NCBI RefSeq assembly: GCF_013782625.1
Contig: NZ_CP056199.1
Span: 2,064,588 to 2,128,587, forward strand
Direction: 5' to 3'
DNA: 64,000 nucleotides
From: Enterobacter sp. RHBSTW-00994
Lineage (GTDB): Bacteria > Pseudomonadota > Gammaproteobacteria > Enterobacterales > Enterobacteriaceae
Shown here: positions 1 through 9,108 of the stretch, in pieces
Layout of the letters: each line of letters opens with the position of its first letter
Position numbering within the stretch: the first letter of the stretch is position 1
Made by a program: the position numbers and the translations under genes
The notes under the pieces: generated by a model
What the model was told of the DNA's origin: nothing
Databases searched by the model: none
What the model saw: only the letters and a program-made list of their open reading frames with translations

Positions 1-184
1 CGGCATAGGGACGACAGCCGGGATAACCGCACTGCCCACACTGGCTTTGCGGCAGAAGCTCATCGATTTTTTCAACAACGGGATCGTCCTCTACCGCGAA
101 ACGACGGGAGGCATACCCAAGAATGACGCCAAAAACCAGTCCCAGCACGCTGATAGAGGCGATGGCAATCCAGATAGCATTCAT
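1..184 (-). CDS. rsxB: RsxB/RnfB, ferredoxin-like subunit of the Rsx electron-transport complex (N-terminal part, cut by window edge)
   Basis: Only the first 61 codons lie in the window. The translation begins [16 protein letters not shown], a hydrophobic membrane anchor, and continues into the cysteine-rich motif CGQCGYPGC, which starts an Fe-S cluster-binding region in this family. RsxB passes electrons through Fe-S clusters within the inner-membrane Rsx (Rnf-type) complex that keeps the SoxR regulator reduced. Its ATG shares one base with the rsxA stop codon (TAATG), so the two are probably translationally coupled in the order rsxA-rsxB. The rest of the gene lies to the left of the window. 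Confidence 0.95.
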   Translation of the reverse strand, partial: MNAIWIAIASISVLGLVFGVILGYASRRFAVEDDPVVEKIDELLPQSQCGQCGYPGCRPYA

Positions 185-765
185 TACAACTTCACCAGAC
201 CACTGAAGCCCATAAAGGCCAAAGACATTAAACCTGCAGTCACCAGCGCGATAGCATTGCCGCGAAACGGTGCAGGAATATCAGCAGCCGCCAGACGTTC
301 ACGAATAGAAGCGAATAACACCATCACCAGTGAGAAACCAACCGCGGCGGAAAAACCGTACAGGGCTGATTGCATAAAATTATGACCAAGGTTGATGTTA
401 AGCAGTGCCACACCCAGGACGGCGCAGTTCGTGGTAATTAATGGCAGAAAAATGCCCAGCAAGCGATACAACGCAGGGCTGGTTTTGCGCACCACCATTT
501 CAGTAAATTGCACAACAACGGCAATCACCAGAATAAAGGCCAGTGTGCGTAAATAGGTCAAACCCAGCGGAATGAGGATCCAGGTATCAATCCACCAGGC
601 GCAAATCGACGCCAGTGTCATCACGAAGGTTGTAGCCAGCCCCATACCCATTGCTGTTTCCAGCTTTTTGGATACGCCCATAAACGGGCACAGGCCAAGG
701 AACTTCACCAGTACGAAGTTGTTCACCAGCACAGTTCCGACAAAGAGCAGTAAGTAATCGGTCAT
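184..765 (-). CDS. rsxA: RsxA/RnfA, integral membrane subunit of the Rsx electron-transport complex
   Basis: 193 residues, the same length as E. coli RsxA, and almost entirely made of membrane segments (about six). It begins [20 protein letters not shown] and matches the RnfA/NqrE family. Together with RsxB-G it forms an inner-membrane electron-transfer complex that uses NAD(P)H to reduce SoxR and switch off the superoxide response. It is the first gene of the rsx operon. The 76 bp between it and ydgK must hold the promoter or a read-through junction. The ribosome-binding site is weak (AGGCTAAATA before ATG). Confidence 0.95.
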   Translation of the reverse strand: MTDYLLLFVGTVLVNNFVLVKFLGLCPFMGVSKKLETAMGMGLATTFVMTLASICAWWIDTWILIPLGLTYLRTLAFILVIAVVVQFTEMVVRKTSPALYRLLGIFLPLITTNCAVLGVALLNINLGHNFMQSALYGFSAAVGFSLVMVLFASIRERLAAADIPAPFRGNAIALVTAGLMSLAFMGFSGLVKL

Positions 766-841
766 TATTTAGCCTGAAATAAAAAAGCCGCCTATTATCG
801 GACAAACCGGAGCAGGCGACAACAGGATAACTGTAAGGTTA

Positions 842-1282
842 TTACGGGTTCACGAAGGTTTTCTTCACACGTGCCGAACGTCGGAAATAGGGCGCGAAGA
901 GTGCGGCCGCCAGGAGCGGGAAGAGCAACTGGCGAACAGCCAATGCATCTGAAACCGGGGAGAAAGCAAAGGCTTTTAGTGCCAACAGAACAGAAATGAG
1001 CAGCCAGATAATGTAGTGCTTCGGCACGCTGCGTCTGCGTTTAAAGAACGCGATAGTCAACCACAGCGTGTAGTACCACATAGCGATGGCGAAAACGAAG
1101 GAAATAAACCACATCACAATATTGAATGTACTCTGGGACATCAGGTTTTGAAGTGCATGTGGAGTAGCCAGAGCAGTGGTATAAAGCAAAAGCGCCAGCG
1201 ATGCGCTTAATAATGCAACCAGCAGCCATGCCAGTGGGGCGATTAACCAGCCTCCGATTCTTTCTCCAGGCAATGCGGTCAT
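842..1282 (-). CDS. ydgK: YdgK-like inner-membrane protein (DUF2569 type)
   Basis: 146 residues from the chosen ATG, with four hydrophobic segments and a hydrophilic, basic C-terminal tail. It matches E. coli YdgK, whose gene also lies directly upstream of rsxA. An upstream ATG at 1348 is possible. The one at 1282 is preferred because it has a clear GGGAG ribosome-binding site six to seven bases upstream and because the protein then begins like the homolog (MTALPGERIGGWLIAPLAW). The function is not established. Position suggests co-transcription with rsxA, though no shared role is proven. Confidence 0.85.
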   Translation of the reverse strand: MTALPGERIGGWLIAPLAWLLVALLSASLALLLYTTALATPHALQNLMSQSTFNIVMWFISFVFAIAMWYYTLWLTIAFFKRRRSVPKHYIIWLLISVLLALKAFAFSPVSDALAVRQLLFPLLAAALFAPYFRRSARVKKTFVNP

Positions 1283-1369
1283 GATATCTCCCATAAGTCT
1301 GCGCGAAAAGTTATACATCAAATTTGCAGGGCGCTGAGTATATAACATTTCGCGCGGATGGCTACTTTC

Positions 1370-1585
1370 TTATAAAACGTAGCGCCATACAGACTTTGGC
1401 ACTTCGCCCACATTGAACAATCGTCCCCCGGATACAAGCTCTGCGCGACGATGATCTGCAGCGCGATACATATTGATGATTTCCTGATTATCCGACAGCG
1501 TGTAGTTCAGATGGTCAAACAGTTTTTCCAGGCTTTCAAGTGAATTGATCTTGCGGAATTTTAATAAATAGTCCTGAACTGTCAT
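1370..1585 (-). CDS. cnu: Cnu (YdgT), Hha/YmoA-family nucleoid-associated protein
   Basis: 71 residues, the normal length for the Hha/YmoA/Cnu family, beginning [20 protein letters not shown], which is the family signature. These small helical proteins bind H-NS or StpA rather than DNA alone and strengthen silencing of horizontally acquired genes. Cnu was also isolated as an oriC-binding protein. The gene lies between blr and ydgK as in E. coli. The TATGACAG start region has only a weak Shine-Dalgarno (GGAA 10 bases away). Confidence 0.95.
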   Translation of the reverse strand: MTVQDYLLKFRKINSLESLEKLFDHLNYTLSDNQEIINMYRAADHRRAELVSGGRLFNVGEVPKSVWRYVL

Positions 1586-1718
1586 ATTAATAAGTTTCCA
1601 TATAAAAGTGAGTAATACCAGTGAAGGTAATTCGTTCGAATAATAAACGGATTAATAAAGACGTAAACTGCCTACTCAGGTGACGCTAAAAATTAGGAGT
1701 TTTCTTTGCTGAAAGACT

Positions 1719-1738
1719 CAGGCATCAGACGATGCCTG
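1719..1738. terminator. Perfect 8-bp hairpin between blr and cnu
   Basis: CAGGCATC and GATGCCTG form a perfect 8-bp stem with a four-base AGAC loop. On the minus strand it is followed by only a short T-containing stretch (AGTCTTTC), so it could be a weak terminator or attenuator downstream of blr, or a processed 5' structure upstream of cnu. Which of these applies cannot be told from sequence. Confidence 0.55.
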
Positions 1739-1818
1739 GAAGAGAAGGTTAACCTTGTTCATCACTGCTGGCAATATGTAACTGACACGATATGTCACTC
1801 TCAATTGCTGCCCAGAAA

Positions 1819-1956
1819 TTACTTAGGTTGTGCGACAGTGACAGGCTCCGGGGGCTGGTAGTTATCGATATGGCTGGCAACGCCGAGCAAAACGACCGAA
1901 ACTCCCAGGACAATCCATCCCGCTAATTCAATGATTCGATTAATTATTGACGTCAT
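1819..1956 (-). CDS. blr: Blr, small inner-membrane protein of the divisome
   Basis: A 45-residue protein with one membrane segment, ending in HIDNYQPPEP followed by a short polar tail. The segment GWIV..SV.LLGVASHIDNYQPPE matches E. coli Blr (41 residues), a single-span protein linked to intrinsic beta-lactam tolerance and to cell-division proteins. E. coli Blr starts with Met at the equivalent of our NRIIEL, but here that codon is ATT. Translation must therefore begin upstream, at the ATG at 1956 or at an in-frame ATG at 1980, and neither has a strong Shine-Dalgarno. The gene order cnu-blr-ydgJ agrees with E. coli. Confidence 0.85.
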   Translation of the reverse strand: MTSIINRIIELAGWIVLGVSVVLLGVASHIDNYQPPEPVTVAQPK

Positions 1957-2188
1957 GATTCGTGTTTGTAATTTGTCCATAAATACAGGTTGCGAATGTT
2001 ACAGCGCCGCTTCTGTACAGGCAAGTGCTTTGGGAACGGTTTCCATAAATGAAATCAGCAGGTTATATGAATGTAACAAAAACAACTGGCAGAGGATGCT
2101 ATTTTAAGCCTGATAGCACATTATTAATCTGTTGTGACGGTTTATTGGCTAGTGTGAAATAAGCACATCACAGGATGAGGGCAATACC

Positions 2189-3229
2189 ATGAACGAGAAT
2201 ATCCGTGTCGGACTTATTGGTTATGGCTACGCAAGTAAAACATTTCACGCCCCTCTGATTGCCGGGACGTCAGGAATGGAACTGGCTGCCATTTCGAGCA
2301 GTGATGACGAAAAAGTACATAAAGACTGGCCTGGCGTGCCAGTGGCGTCTGAGCCAAAACACCTGTTTAACGATCCCGCTATTGACCTGATTGTCATCCC
2401 AACCCCCAACGATACGCATTTCCCACTGGCGAAGGCGGCGCTGGAGGCGGGTAAGCATGTGGTGGTGGATAAACCGTTTACCGTGACGTTGTCACAAGCC
2501 CGTGAGCTTGATGCGTTGGCAAAAAGCCTGGGAAGACTGCTGTCGGTATTCCATAACCGTCGCTGGGATAGTGATTTCCTGACGGTAAAAGCGCTTCTCG
2601 GTGAGGGGGCGCTTGGAGAAATTGTTTATTTTGAATCCCATTTTGATCGTTTCCGCCCGCAGGTACGTAATCGCTGGCGTGAACAGGCCGGCCCTGGCAG
2701 CGGTATCTGGTATGATCTGGCCCCTCATCTGCTCGATCAGGCGGTGAATTTGTTTGGTCTGCCGGTGAGTGTGGCTGTTGATCTGGCACAACTTCGTCCT
2801 GGCGCACAGACCACAGATTACTTTCACGCGGTATTAAGTTACCCAGAGCGTCGTATCGTGCTGCATGGAACGATGATGGCGGCGGCAGAAACCGCACGCT
2901 ATATCATCCATGGAACGCGTGGCAGTTACGTGAAGTTTGGTCTGGACCCTCAAGAGGAGCGTCTGAAAAACGGAGAACGTCTGCCGCAGGAAGACTGGGG
3001 GTATGACATGCGGGACGGTGTGCTGACACGCATCGAGAGTGAAGAGCAGGTGCAGGAATCCTGGCTGACGATCCCTGGCAACTATCCCGCCTACTATGCG
3101 GCGATTCGCGACGCGCTGAACGGGACAGGAGATAACCCTGTTCCGGCAAGCCAGGCAATACAGATCATGGAATTGATTGAACTGGGGATCGAATCCGCCA
3201 AACACCGCGCAACGCTGTGTCTGGCGTAA
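2189..3229 (+). CDS. ydgJ: YdgJ, Gfo/Idh/MocA-family oxidoreductase
   Basis: 346 residues, equal to E. coli YdgJ. The N-terminal Rossmann motif GLIGYGYASKTFHAPLI is the NAD(P)-binding site, and VDKPFTV contains the conserved EKP-type lysine (residues ~93-96) used by the Gfo/Idh/MocA family. The C-terminal half is the beta-sheet substrate domain. The substrate is not established. The GAGGG ribosome-binding site lies about eight bases before the ATG. The gene is transcribed alone and converges on add, with a hairpin between them. Confidence 0.92.
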   Translation: MNENIRVGLIGYGYASKTFHAPLIAGTSGMELAAISSSDDEKVHKDWPGVPVASEPKHLFNDPAIDLIVIPTPNDTHFPLAKAALEAGKHVVVDKPFTVTLSQARELDALAKSLGRLLSVFHNRRWDSDFLTVKALLGEGALGEIVYFESHFDRFRPQVRNRWREQAGPGSGIWYDLAPHLLDQAVNLFGLPVSVAVDLAQLRPGAQTTDYFHAVLSYPERRIVLHGTMMAAAETARYIIHGTRGSYVKFGLDPQEERLKNGERLPQEDWGYDMRDGVLTRIESEEQVQESWLTIPGNYPAYYAAIRDALNGTGDNPVPASQAIQIMELIELGIESAKHRATLCLA

Positions 3230-3240
3230 CCTGGAAGAGC

Positions 3241-3269
3241 GCCGGGTAAGCGTGTTGGCCTCACCCGGC
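3241..3269. repeat. REP-like palindrome between ydgJ and add
   Basis: GCCGGGT and ACCCGGC are complementary arms around a 15-base centre (AAGCGTGTTGGCCTC), the usual layout of an enterobacterial REP unit. It lies between two convergent genes, where REP units are typical and can stabilise both 3' ends. Confidence 0.75.
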
Positions 3270-3276
3270 AAAACCA

Positions 3277-4278
3277 CTACCCGCGCGCAACCTTGTCGCG
3301 CAGAGTCTGTTTTTCTTCTGGCGTTAAGAAGGCGATTTCCAGGCCGTTAATCTGTGCCTGGCGGATTTGCTCCCGGCTTAAACCTGCCTGAGGTGCGGCG
3401 ATATTATACTCATGGATAATATCAACCCCCTGAACGGCGGGATCATCGGTATTAAGCGTCGCCAGTACGCCATGTTCCAGGAAGGTTTTCAATGGATGCT
3501 GGGCCAGTGTTGGAACAGTACTGGTCTGAATGTTGGAGGTCAGGCAGGACTCAATACCAATACGCTGTTCAACGAGGAAATCCATCAACGCACGGTCTTC
3601 TATGGCTTTCACGCCATGGCCAATACGCTCTGCACCCAGTTCACGGATCGCCTGCCAGATACTTTCTGGCCCCGCAGCTTCTCCTGCGTGAACGGTAATA
3701 TGCCAGCCAGCATCACGTGCACGGTTGAAATGCGAAAGGAACAGGCTGCCAGGGAAACCCAGTTCATCACCGGCAAGATCGACCGCAGTGATCTGATCCT
3801 GATGTGCCAGCAACGCTTCCAGTTCCTGCAGGCAGGCCGCTTCGCCAAACGTACGGCTCATAATGCCGATCAGGCGCGCCTGTACACCGAAAGCCTTGCT
3901 ACCTTCACGCACCCCCTCAATTACCGCTTCAACCACACCAGCGACGGGCAGATTGTGGGTCATCGCCATGTAGCCAGGAGAAAAACGTAACTCGACGTAA
4001 TGCAGGCCATTACGTGCGGCGTCTTCGATGTTTTCGAATGCTACACGGCGACACGCATCCAGCGAGGCCAGCATTTTTACGCCCCAGTCGAGTTTACTCA
4101 GAAAACTGACCAGATCGGGTTCATTCGATGTGACCTGAACGTGAGGAATCAGTGTTTCCAGCGTTTGAGCGGGGAGGGTTAAATTGAACTGGCGGCCAAG
4201 ATCGAGAATGGTTTGGGCACGAATGTTACCGTCAAGATGACGATGGATATCAGTTAAAGGAAGGCGTGTATCAATCAT
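3277..4278 (-). CDS. add: Adenosine deaminase
   Basis: 333 residues, the E. coli length. It deaminates adenosine and deoxyadenosine to inosine forms in purine salvage. Zinc and catalytic motifs are visible: [10 protein letters not shown] near the N-terminus (His12/His14 type), [12 protein letters not shown] around residue 197, RIGHG around 215, and SLTSN-type region followed by NTDDPAV near residue 278 (catalytic Asp pair). It is monocistronic and converges on ydgJ, with about 96 bp separating it from malY upstream. Confidence 0.97.
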   Translation of the reverse strand: MIDTRLPLTDIHRHLDGNIRAQTILDLGRQFNLTLPAQTLETLIPHVQVTSNEPDLVSFLSKLDWGVKMLASLDACRRVAFENIEDAARNGLHYVELRFSPGYMAMTHNLPVAGVVEAVIEGVREGSKAFGVQARLIGIMSRTFGEAACLQELEALLAHQDQITAVDLAGDELGFPGSLFLSHFNRARDAGWHITVHAGEAAGPESIWQAIRELGAERIGHGVKAIEDRALMDFLVEQRIGIESCLTSNIQTSTVPTLAQHPLKTFLEHGVLATLNTDDPAVQGVDIIHEYNIAAPQAGLSREQIRQAQINGLEIAFLTPEEKQTLRDKVARG

Positions 4279-4374
4279 GGTCGCACTCTTTTCTGGTTAA
4301 AGTGCGCCATATTATAAAAACAAAACGAGGGAAAAAGCTATTTGCGCAATGGAATATTCCGTTGCGCAAAATGC

Positions 4375-5547
4375 TCACTGAAGCGAATGGATCCCGTTGA
4401 TGAGGCGCTGAACCCCCTGTTCAAGCTTACTGCGCGGGCATCCAGCATTCAGGCGAATGAAGCCATTTCCTTCATTACCATAGGTATATCCCGGCATGAT
4501 GGCGACTTTTTCCTGCTCAATAAGGATCTTCTGCAGCGCGTGCTCATCAATATTTAACGGACGTAAATCGATCCAGGCGAGGTATGTCGCCTCGGGGGGT
4601 TGCCAGTTGAGATTCGGAAAAGCACTGTTCAATTGTTCAGCAATATAATGCAAGTTGTCCTGAAGATAGTGGCGAAGGGCGTCCAGCCATGGCTCACCAT
4701 CCTGATAGGCTGCAATGTGAGCAACCAGCGCCAGTACCGAGGGAGAGGAGAGTCCATCCCGGCCTTTCAGCGCGCTCAGGTATGCCATACGGCTCTCTTC
4801 ATCACCAATCAGGCCGTATGCACCAGTCAATGCCGGAATGTTAAAACTCTTGGAGCCAGAGGTGAGCAGCGCCCATTTTCCGCGGGCAACGCTGTTCCAT
4901 GGAATGTGGCGGTGCTCACCCCAGACCATGTCCATATGAATTTCATCGCTAATGACAGCAACATCATACCGTGCGCACAGTTCAGCCATGACACGAAGTT
5001 CTTCCTGCGTCCAGACTTTCCCGGTCGGATTCTGCGGGCTGCACAGCAGCAACACGCTGTTTTCCGGCCGGGCGAGTGCGGCTTCAAGTGCGGCCATATT
5101 GCCCTCCCAGCCTGCTGCATTTTTTTTCATGGGGACAGGAACAACGGTGCGTTGATTGCCTTCGATAGCGTTATAAAAGGCATCGTAAGCCGGAGTATGT
5201 ACGATGATACCGTCCCCGATATCAGACCAGATGCGGATAAGTTCGGAGACCATGTAAATTACCGATGGCCCATAGACAATCGTGTTTGTATCAACGGGAG
5301 TGTTGAAACGCTGCCTGAACCAGTGATCAACGGCGACCAGAAACTCATCGTTCTTCCAGCGGCTATAACCAAATACCCCGTGGTCAAGACGATGGCGCAG
5401 GGCGTCGATAATACAAGGCGCTGTGGCAAAATCCATATCAGAAATAGTGAAGGGCAGCAGATCGTTAGCACCAAAGCGGTCAGCCACATAATCCCACTGA
5501 GTGCACCAGGTGCCGTGGCGATCCACGACAGTAGAAAAATCGAACAT
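4375..5547 (-). CDS. malY: MalY, PLP-dependent cystathionine beta-lyase and maltose-regulon modulator
   Basis: 390 residues from the ATG at 5547, which has AAGGA eight bases upstream and gives the E. coli N-terminus MFDFSTVVDRHGTW. An ATG 18 bases further upstream is less likely. It is a fold-type I PLP enzyme. The Schiff-base lysine lies in LLTSGSKSFNIP (about residue 230) and the PLP-phosphate and Asp motifs are in VISDEIHMD. It cleaves cystathionine to homocysteine and, separately, binds and inhibits the activator MalT. It is downstream of malX in the MalI-controlled operon. Confidence 0.96.
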   Translation of the reverse strand: MFDFSTVVDRHGTWCTQWDYVADRFGANDLLPFTISDMDFATAPCIIDALRHRLDHGVFGYSRWKNDEFLVAVDHWFRQRFNTPVDTNTIVYGPSVIYMVSELIRIWSDIGDGIIVHTPAYDAFYNAIEGNQRTVVPVPMKKNAAGWEGNMAALEAALARPENSVLLLCSPQNPTGKVWTQEELRVMAELCARYDVAVISDEIHMDMVWGEHRHIPWNSVARGKWALLTSGSKSFNIPALTGAYGLIGDEESRMAYLSALKGRDGLSSPSVLALVAHIAAYQDGEPWLDALRHYLQDNLHYIAEQLNSAFPNLNWQPPEATYLAWIDLRPLNIDEHALQKILIEQEKVAIMPGYTYGNEGNGFIRLNAGCPRSKLEQGVQRLINGIHSLQ

Positions 5548-5570
5548 GATGCGGGTCCTTAACATGAAGA

Positions 5571-5589
5571 CCCCCTCGTGAAGAGGGGG
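5571..5589 (-). terminator. Intercistronic hairpin between malX and malY
   Basis: CCCCCTC and GAGGGGG form a 7-bp GC stem with a five-base loop in the short malX-malY gap. There is no T-run, so it is more likely an RNA-stability element or weak attenuator than a full terminator. Confidence 0.5.
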
Positions 5590-5596
5590 AAAGAGG

Positions 5597-7189
5597 TCAG
5601 GCTTCGACTGTACGCATCAGGGTAGCCAGTTCATCTTTGACTGACTGCACCTGCGGGCCGATGACAACCTGCAAATTATGCTGATTGAGTTGTACCACGC
5701 CGATAGCCCGATTCGCTTTCAACGCGTTGGTATCCACTTTGGACATATCATTCACCGACAGACGTAAGCGAGTGATGCAGTTATCCAGAGAGGTAATGTT
5801 ATCCGCACCTCCCAGCGCCGCCAGAATAGCAGGCGTGTTATAGCCGGATTTACCCACCGTACCTGCCACGGCTTGTTCAACGCTGCTGGCGGTATCGGCA
5901 TCGCGTCCAGGGGTTTTCAGATTAAATCGGGTGATGGCGAAGCGGAAAATGGCGTAGTAGACCGCAAACCAGATTGCGGCCACAACCGGAACCAGATACC
6001 ACTTTGTCGACAAGCCGTGCAGAATACCGAACACCACAAAGTCAATCACGTTGCCGTCAGTGTTACCAATGGTTACGCCCAGTATGGCCATGGTGGTAAA
6101 GCCCAGACCGGTCAACACGGCGTGGATAAGGTACAGCACCGGAGCGACAAACAGGAACAGGAATTCGATGGGTTCGGTTGTACCACCCACGACGCAGGCA
6201 ATGACACCGGAAATCAGCAGGCCTTTAATTTTATGACGATTTTCAGGGCGAGCACAGTGATACATCGCCAGTGCCGCACCTGGCAGTCCACCCAGGAATG
6301 CCGGCATTTTGCCCTGTGACAGGAAGCGGGTTGCGCTTTCGGAGAAGCCGTGAGTCGTCGGGCAACTCAGTTGCGCCTGGAAAATGGTCAGCGCGCCACT
6401 CACGTCATGGCCACAAACCTCCATTGTGCCACCGGCTTCCGTAAAGCGAATCAGCGCCACCAGAATGTGTTGCAGACCGAATGGCAGCAGCAGACGTTCA
6501 CCGGTTCCAAAAATCATTGGACCAAAATCGCCAGCACCATTAATGATGCGACCAATGCCATTAATACCGAGCGCGAACACGGGCCAAATCAGCGGAATAA
6601 TCAAGCCAAATAGCCCCATCACAACCAGCGTGACGATGGGGACGAAGCGCGTGCCGCCGAAGAATGCCAGTGCATCAGGCAGGCGAATGTTGTGGAAACG
6701 TTCGTGCAGCATCCAGATGATGACACCTGCGATCACTGCGCCGAGGATCCCGGTATCGATAGACTGGATCCCGATAACGCTCTGAATGTTGTTCGCTTTT
6801 AGTACAGCTGTGTCAGTGGTCGGCAGAATGCCTTTTGCCGTCAACCAAAAGTTAACCGCCAGGTTCATCACTGCGTAACCAACAAAACCGGCAAACGCCG
6901 CCACGCCTTTATTCTCGCGCGCCAGACCGAGAGGGATCGCAATACAGAACATGACTGGCAGGAAGCTAAATGCAAAAGAGCCGACCTTACTCATCCAGAT
7001 AAAGATCGCCTGCAGTACGGGGTTACCGAGGAAGGGAATCAGTGTGATGACGTCATTACTGCTCAGCGAACTGCCGATCCCCAGCATGATCCCACAGAAA
7101 GAGAGAAGTGCCACGGGCAGCATAAAGGTCTTACCCAGTTGCTGGAAAAACTCCCACAGCGATATTTTTTGTGCTGTTTTCGTCGTCAT
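5597..7189 (-). CDS. malX: MalX, PTS permease EIIBC component (maltose/glucose type)
   Basis: 530 residues starting at the ATG at 7189, chosen over the adjacent TTG because GGAG lies seven bases before it. The N-terminal three quarters is the EIIC membrane domain, including FGTGERLLLPFGLQHI and GGTTEPIEF motifs. The C-terminal ~80 residues form EIIB, with the phosphorylated cysteine in SLDNCITRLRL. MalX transports and phosphorylates glucose and can carry maltose. There is no EIIA domain, so it must borrow one. It is the first gene of malXY and is repressed by MalI through the operators at 7243 and 7322. Confidence 0.97.
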   Translation of the reverse strand: MTTKTAQKISLWEFFQQLGKTFMLPVALLSFCGIMLGIGSSLSSNDVITLIPFLGNPVLQAIFIWMSKVGSFAFSFLPVMFCIAIPLGLARENKGVAAFAGFVGYAVMNLAVNFWLTAKGILPTTDTAVLKANNIQSVIGIQSIDTGILGAVIAGVIIWMLHERFHNIRLPDALAFFGGTRFVPIVTLVVMGLFGLIIPLIWPVFALGINGIGRIINGAGDFGPMIFGTGERLLLPFGLQHILVALIRFTEAGGTMEVCGHDVSGALTIFQAQLSCPTTHGFSESATRFLSQGKMPAFLGGLPGAALAMYHCARPENRHKIKGLLISGVIACVVGGTTEPIEFLFLFVAPVLYLIHAVLTGLGFTTMAILGVTIGNTDGNVIDFVVFGILHGLSTKWYLVPVVAAIWFAVYYAIFRFAITRFNLKTPGRDADTASSVEQAVAGTVGKSGYNTPAILAALGGADNITSLDNCITRLRLSVNDMSKVDTNALKANRAIGVVQLNQHNLQVVIGPQVQSVKDELATLMRTVEA

Positions 7190-7242
7190 CAAACGACTCC
7201 TTTATTGTTAAAATAGATTTACCTGCTTTGATGCTGCGAGAA

Positions 7243-7258
7243 GATAAAACGTTTTATC
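7243..7258. promoter_or_regulatory. MalI operator 1 (malX promoter side)
   Basis: GATAAAACGTTTTATC is a perfect 16-bp palindrome in the malX-malI divergent region and equals the known LacI-family MalI operator of E. coli. It lies about 55 bp upstream of malX, placed to repress it. Confidence 0.92.
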
Positions 7259-7321
7259 AAAGTTTAGTGCGCGCTAAATCACATTCTCAGGCTTTCACAG
7301 GTAGTATAAAGATAACGTATT

Positions 7322-7337
7322 GATAAAACGTTTTACC
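7322..7337. promoter_or_regulatory. MalI operator 2 (malI promoter side)
   Basis: GATAAAACGTTTTACC repeats operator 1 with a single mismatch in one arm. It lies 79 bp from operator 1 and 30 bp upstream of malI. It is the expected autoregulatory site, and a second site at this spacing could allow looping. Confidence 0.88.
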
Positions 7338-7366
7338 GATCTCATTATCAGGAGTCACGCCAACAC

Positions 7367-8395
7367 ATGGCTGTAGCGAAAAAAATCACTATTAACGATG
7401 TCGCATTGGCTGCGGGCGTCTCTGTCAGTACCGTGTCGCTGGTGTTAAGCGGAAAAGGGCGGATATCGTCGGCCACGGGCCAGCGGGTCAACGAGGCTGT
7501 TGAGCAGTTGGGTTTTGTGCGCAATCGGCAGGCATCGGCGCTACGTGGTGGACAAAGTGGCGTGATTGGTTTGATCGTGCGCGATCTTACCTCCCCGTTT
7601 TATGCAGAGTTGACCGCCGGATTAACCGAGGCACTTGAAGCCCAGGGACGAATGGTTTTTTTGCTGCATGGCGGCCGTGAGGCCGATCAGTTACTTCAGC
7701 GCCTGGACATGCTGCTTTTGCAGGGGGTTGATGGCGTAGTGATTGCCGGAGCTTCTGGTCTGGGAAACGAACTCTGTGAACGTGCCGCCGAAAAAGGCGT
7801 ACCGTTAGTGTTTGCTTCACGCGCCAGCTATCTGGATGAGGCCGATACTTTGAGGCCCGATAACATGCAGGCTGCACAAATGCTGACTGAACATCTGATC
7901 CGTCGTGGTCATCAGCGCATAGCCTGGCTGGGGGGGAAAAGTTCATCGTTGACCCGTGCGGAGCGAGTGGGGGGCTATTGCGCCACATTGATTAAATACG
8001 GCTTACCGTTCCACAGTGAATGGGTGGTGGAGTGTGAATCCAGCCAGAAAAAAGCCGCGGAGGCAATCAGCACGCTGCTGCGCAGCAGCCCAACGATCAG
8101 TGCCGTGATTTGCTATAACGACGTCATTGCGATGGGAGCATGGTTTGGTTTAATTCGTGCCGGGCGTCAAAGCGGTGAGGGCGGCGTTGAAACCTTTTTC
8201 GACCATCAGGTAGCTCTGGGGGCATTTGCGGATGTGGGTGAAAACGCGCTGGACGATCTGCCGATCGTCTGGGCAACAACACCCGCCCGTGAAATGGGCT
8301 ATACGCTGGCGGACAGGGTGATGCAGCGGATCGAGAAAGCGGATGTGCAGTCCGGACATCAGATCGTGGCGGCACGGTTAGTCACAGTCAAATAA
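7367..8395 (+). CDS. malI: MalI, LacI-family repressor of malXY
   Basis: 342 residues, the length of E. coli MalI. The N-terminal helix-turn-helix reads TINDVALAAGVSVSTVSLVLSG, followed by the LacI hinge and a periplasmic-binding-protein-like effector domain (about residues 60-340). It represses malXY and itself through the two palindromes upstream. The AGGAG ribosome-binding site is about eleven bases before ATG. It is transcribed divergently from malX. Confidence 0.97.
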   Translation: MAVAKKITINDVALAAGVSVSTVSLVLSGKGRISSATGQRVNEAVEQLGFVRNRQASALRGGQSGVIGLIVRDLTSPFYAELTAGLTEALEAQGRMVFLLHGGREADQLLQRLDMLLLQGVDGVVIAGASGLGNELCERAAEKGVPLVFASRASYLDEADTLRPDNMQAAQMLTEHLIRRGHQRIAWLGGKSSSLTRAERVGGYCATLIKYGLPFHSEWVVECESSQKKAAEAISTLLRSSPTISAVICYNDVIAMGAWFGLIRAGRQSGEGGVETFFDHQVALGAFADVGENALDDLPIVWATTPAREMGYTLADRVMQRIEKADVQSGHQIVAARLVTVK

Positions 8396-8552
8396 ACATC
8401 TCAACCCATCATCCGGCGGTGTTGTGTTTATCCCAGCGCCCCTCCACGGGTGAAGCATAGCCACCATCCGTGGTAAAAGGGTGATCCTGATCAAACGTTA
8501 ACCTGCTGGAACGAGGCATATTCCGTGCTTCAATTTTTCATTAGGTTCACCC

Positions 8553-9068
8553 ATGCGAGCAATCACGACGCTGTTGGCGTTAACACTTATCCCTTTTATT
8601 TCCTGCGCTTCCCGCGATATCGACGTGGGTTTTTCTCCTGAAGGTGGCGCGCAGTCACTGGTGCTGAAAACGATCAACAACGCGAAGAAGTCGATTCGGA
8701 TGATGGCATTCTCTTTCAGCGCACCGGATGTGATGAAGGCACTGGTGGACGCTCAACAGCGTGGAGTTGATGTCCGGGTCGTGATCGATGAAGAGGGAAA
8801 TACCCGCGCCAAAAGCTTGTCAGCAATGCGCTATATCACCCAACATGGGGTCAGGTTGCGCACCGATAATCACTACCGCATTCAGCATGACAAAGTGATC
8901 ATTGTCGATGACGATACGGTCGAAACCGGCTCGTTTAATTTTGCAAAATCATCTGAGTACCTGAACTCAGAAAATGTGATTGTCATCCATCGAGCGCCAG
9001 AACTGGCGAAACACTATCTGGCCCACTGGGAAAATCGCTGGCAGCAGGGCGTTGATTTTTCTCAGTAA
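8553..9068 (+). CDS. Exported single-HKD phospholipase-D-family nuclease (Nuc type)
   Basis: 171 residues with an N-terminal signal peptide (about residues 1-19, ending near SCA-S) and one complete HKD motif, HDKVIIVDDDTVETGSFNF, around residues 114-132. This size, single motif and signal peptide match the plasmid-type endonuclease Nuc, which dimerises to build one active site and degrades DNA without metal. A periplasmic nuclease is therefore the best call. A phospholipase is less likely at this size. It sits between malI and ydgA, where E. coli K-12 has no such gene, so it looks like an insertion into the core locus. Confidence 0.85.
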   Translation: MRAITTLLALTLIPFISCASRDIDVGFSPEGGAQSLVLKTINNAKKSIRMMAFSFSAPDVMKALVDAQQRGVDVRVVIDEEGNTRAKSLSAMRYITQHGVRLRTDNHYRIQHDKVIIVDDDTVETGSFNFAKSSEYLNSENVIVIHRAPELAKHYLAHWENRWQQGVDFSQ

Positions 9069-9073
9069 TAAAA

Positions 9074-9094
9074 AAGCCCCTCGATGAGGGGCTT
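9074..9094. terminator. Bidirectional Rho-independent terminator between nuc-like gene and ydgA
   Basis: AAGCCCCTC and GAGGGGCTT form a perfect 9-bp stem with a three-base GAT loop, preceded by an A-run on the plus strand. It gives a good U-tract for ydgA on the minus strand and a weaker one for the nuclease gene. Confidence 0.85.
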
Positions 9095-9108
9095 AAGTCT
9101 TAAGTCGG

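Noticed and set aside
2478-2897. Long minus-strand frames inside ydgJ
   Set aside because: They are antisense shadows of a full-length, conserved ydgJ; the same applies to long antisense frames within pntA, add, malY, fumA and the chemoreceptor gene.
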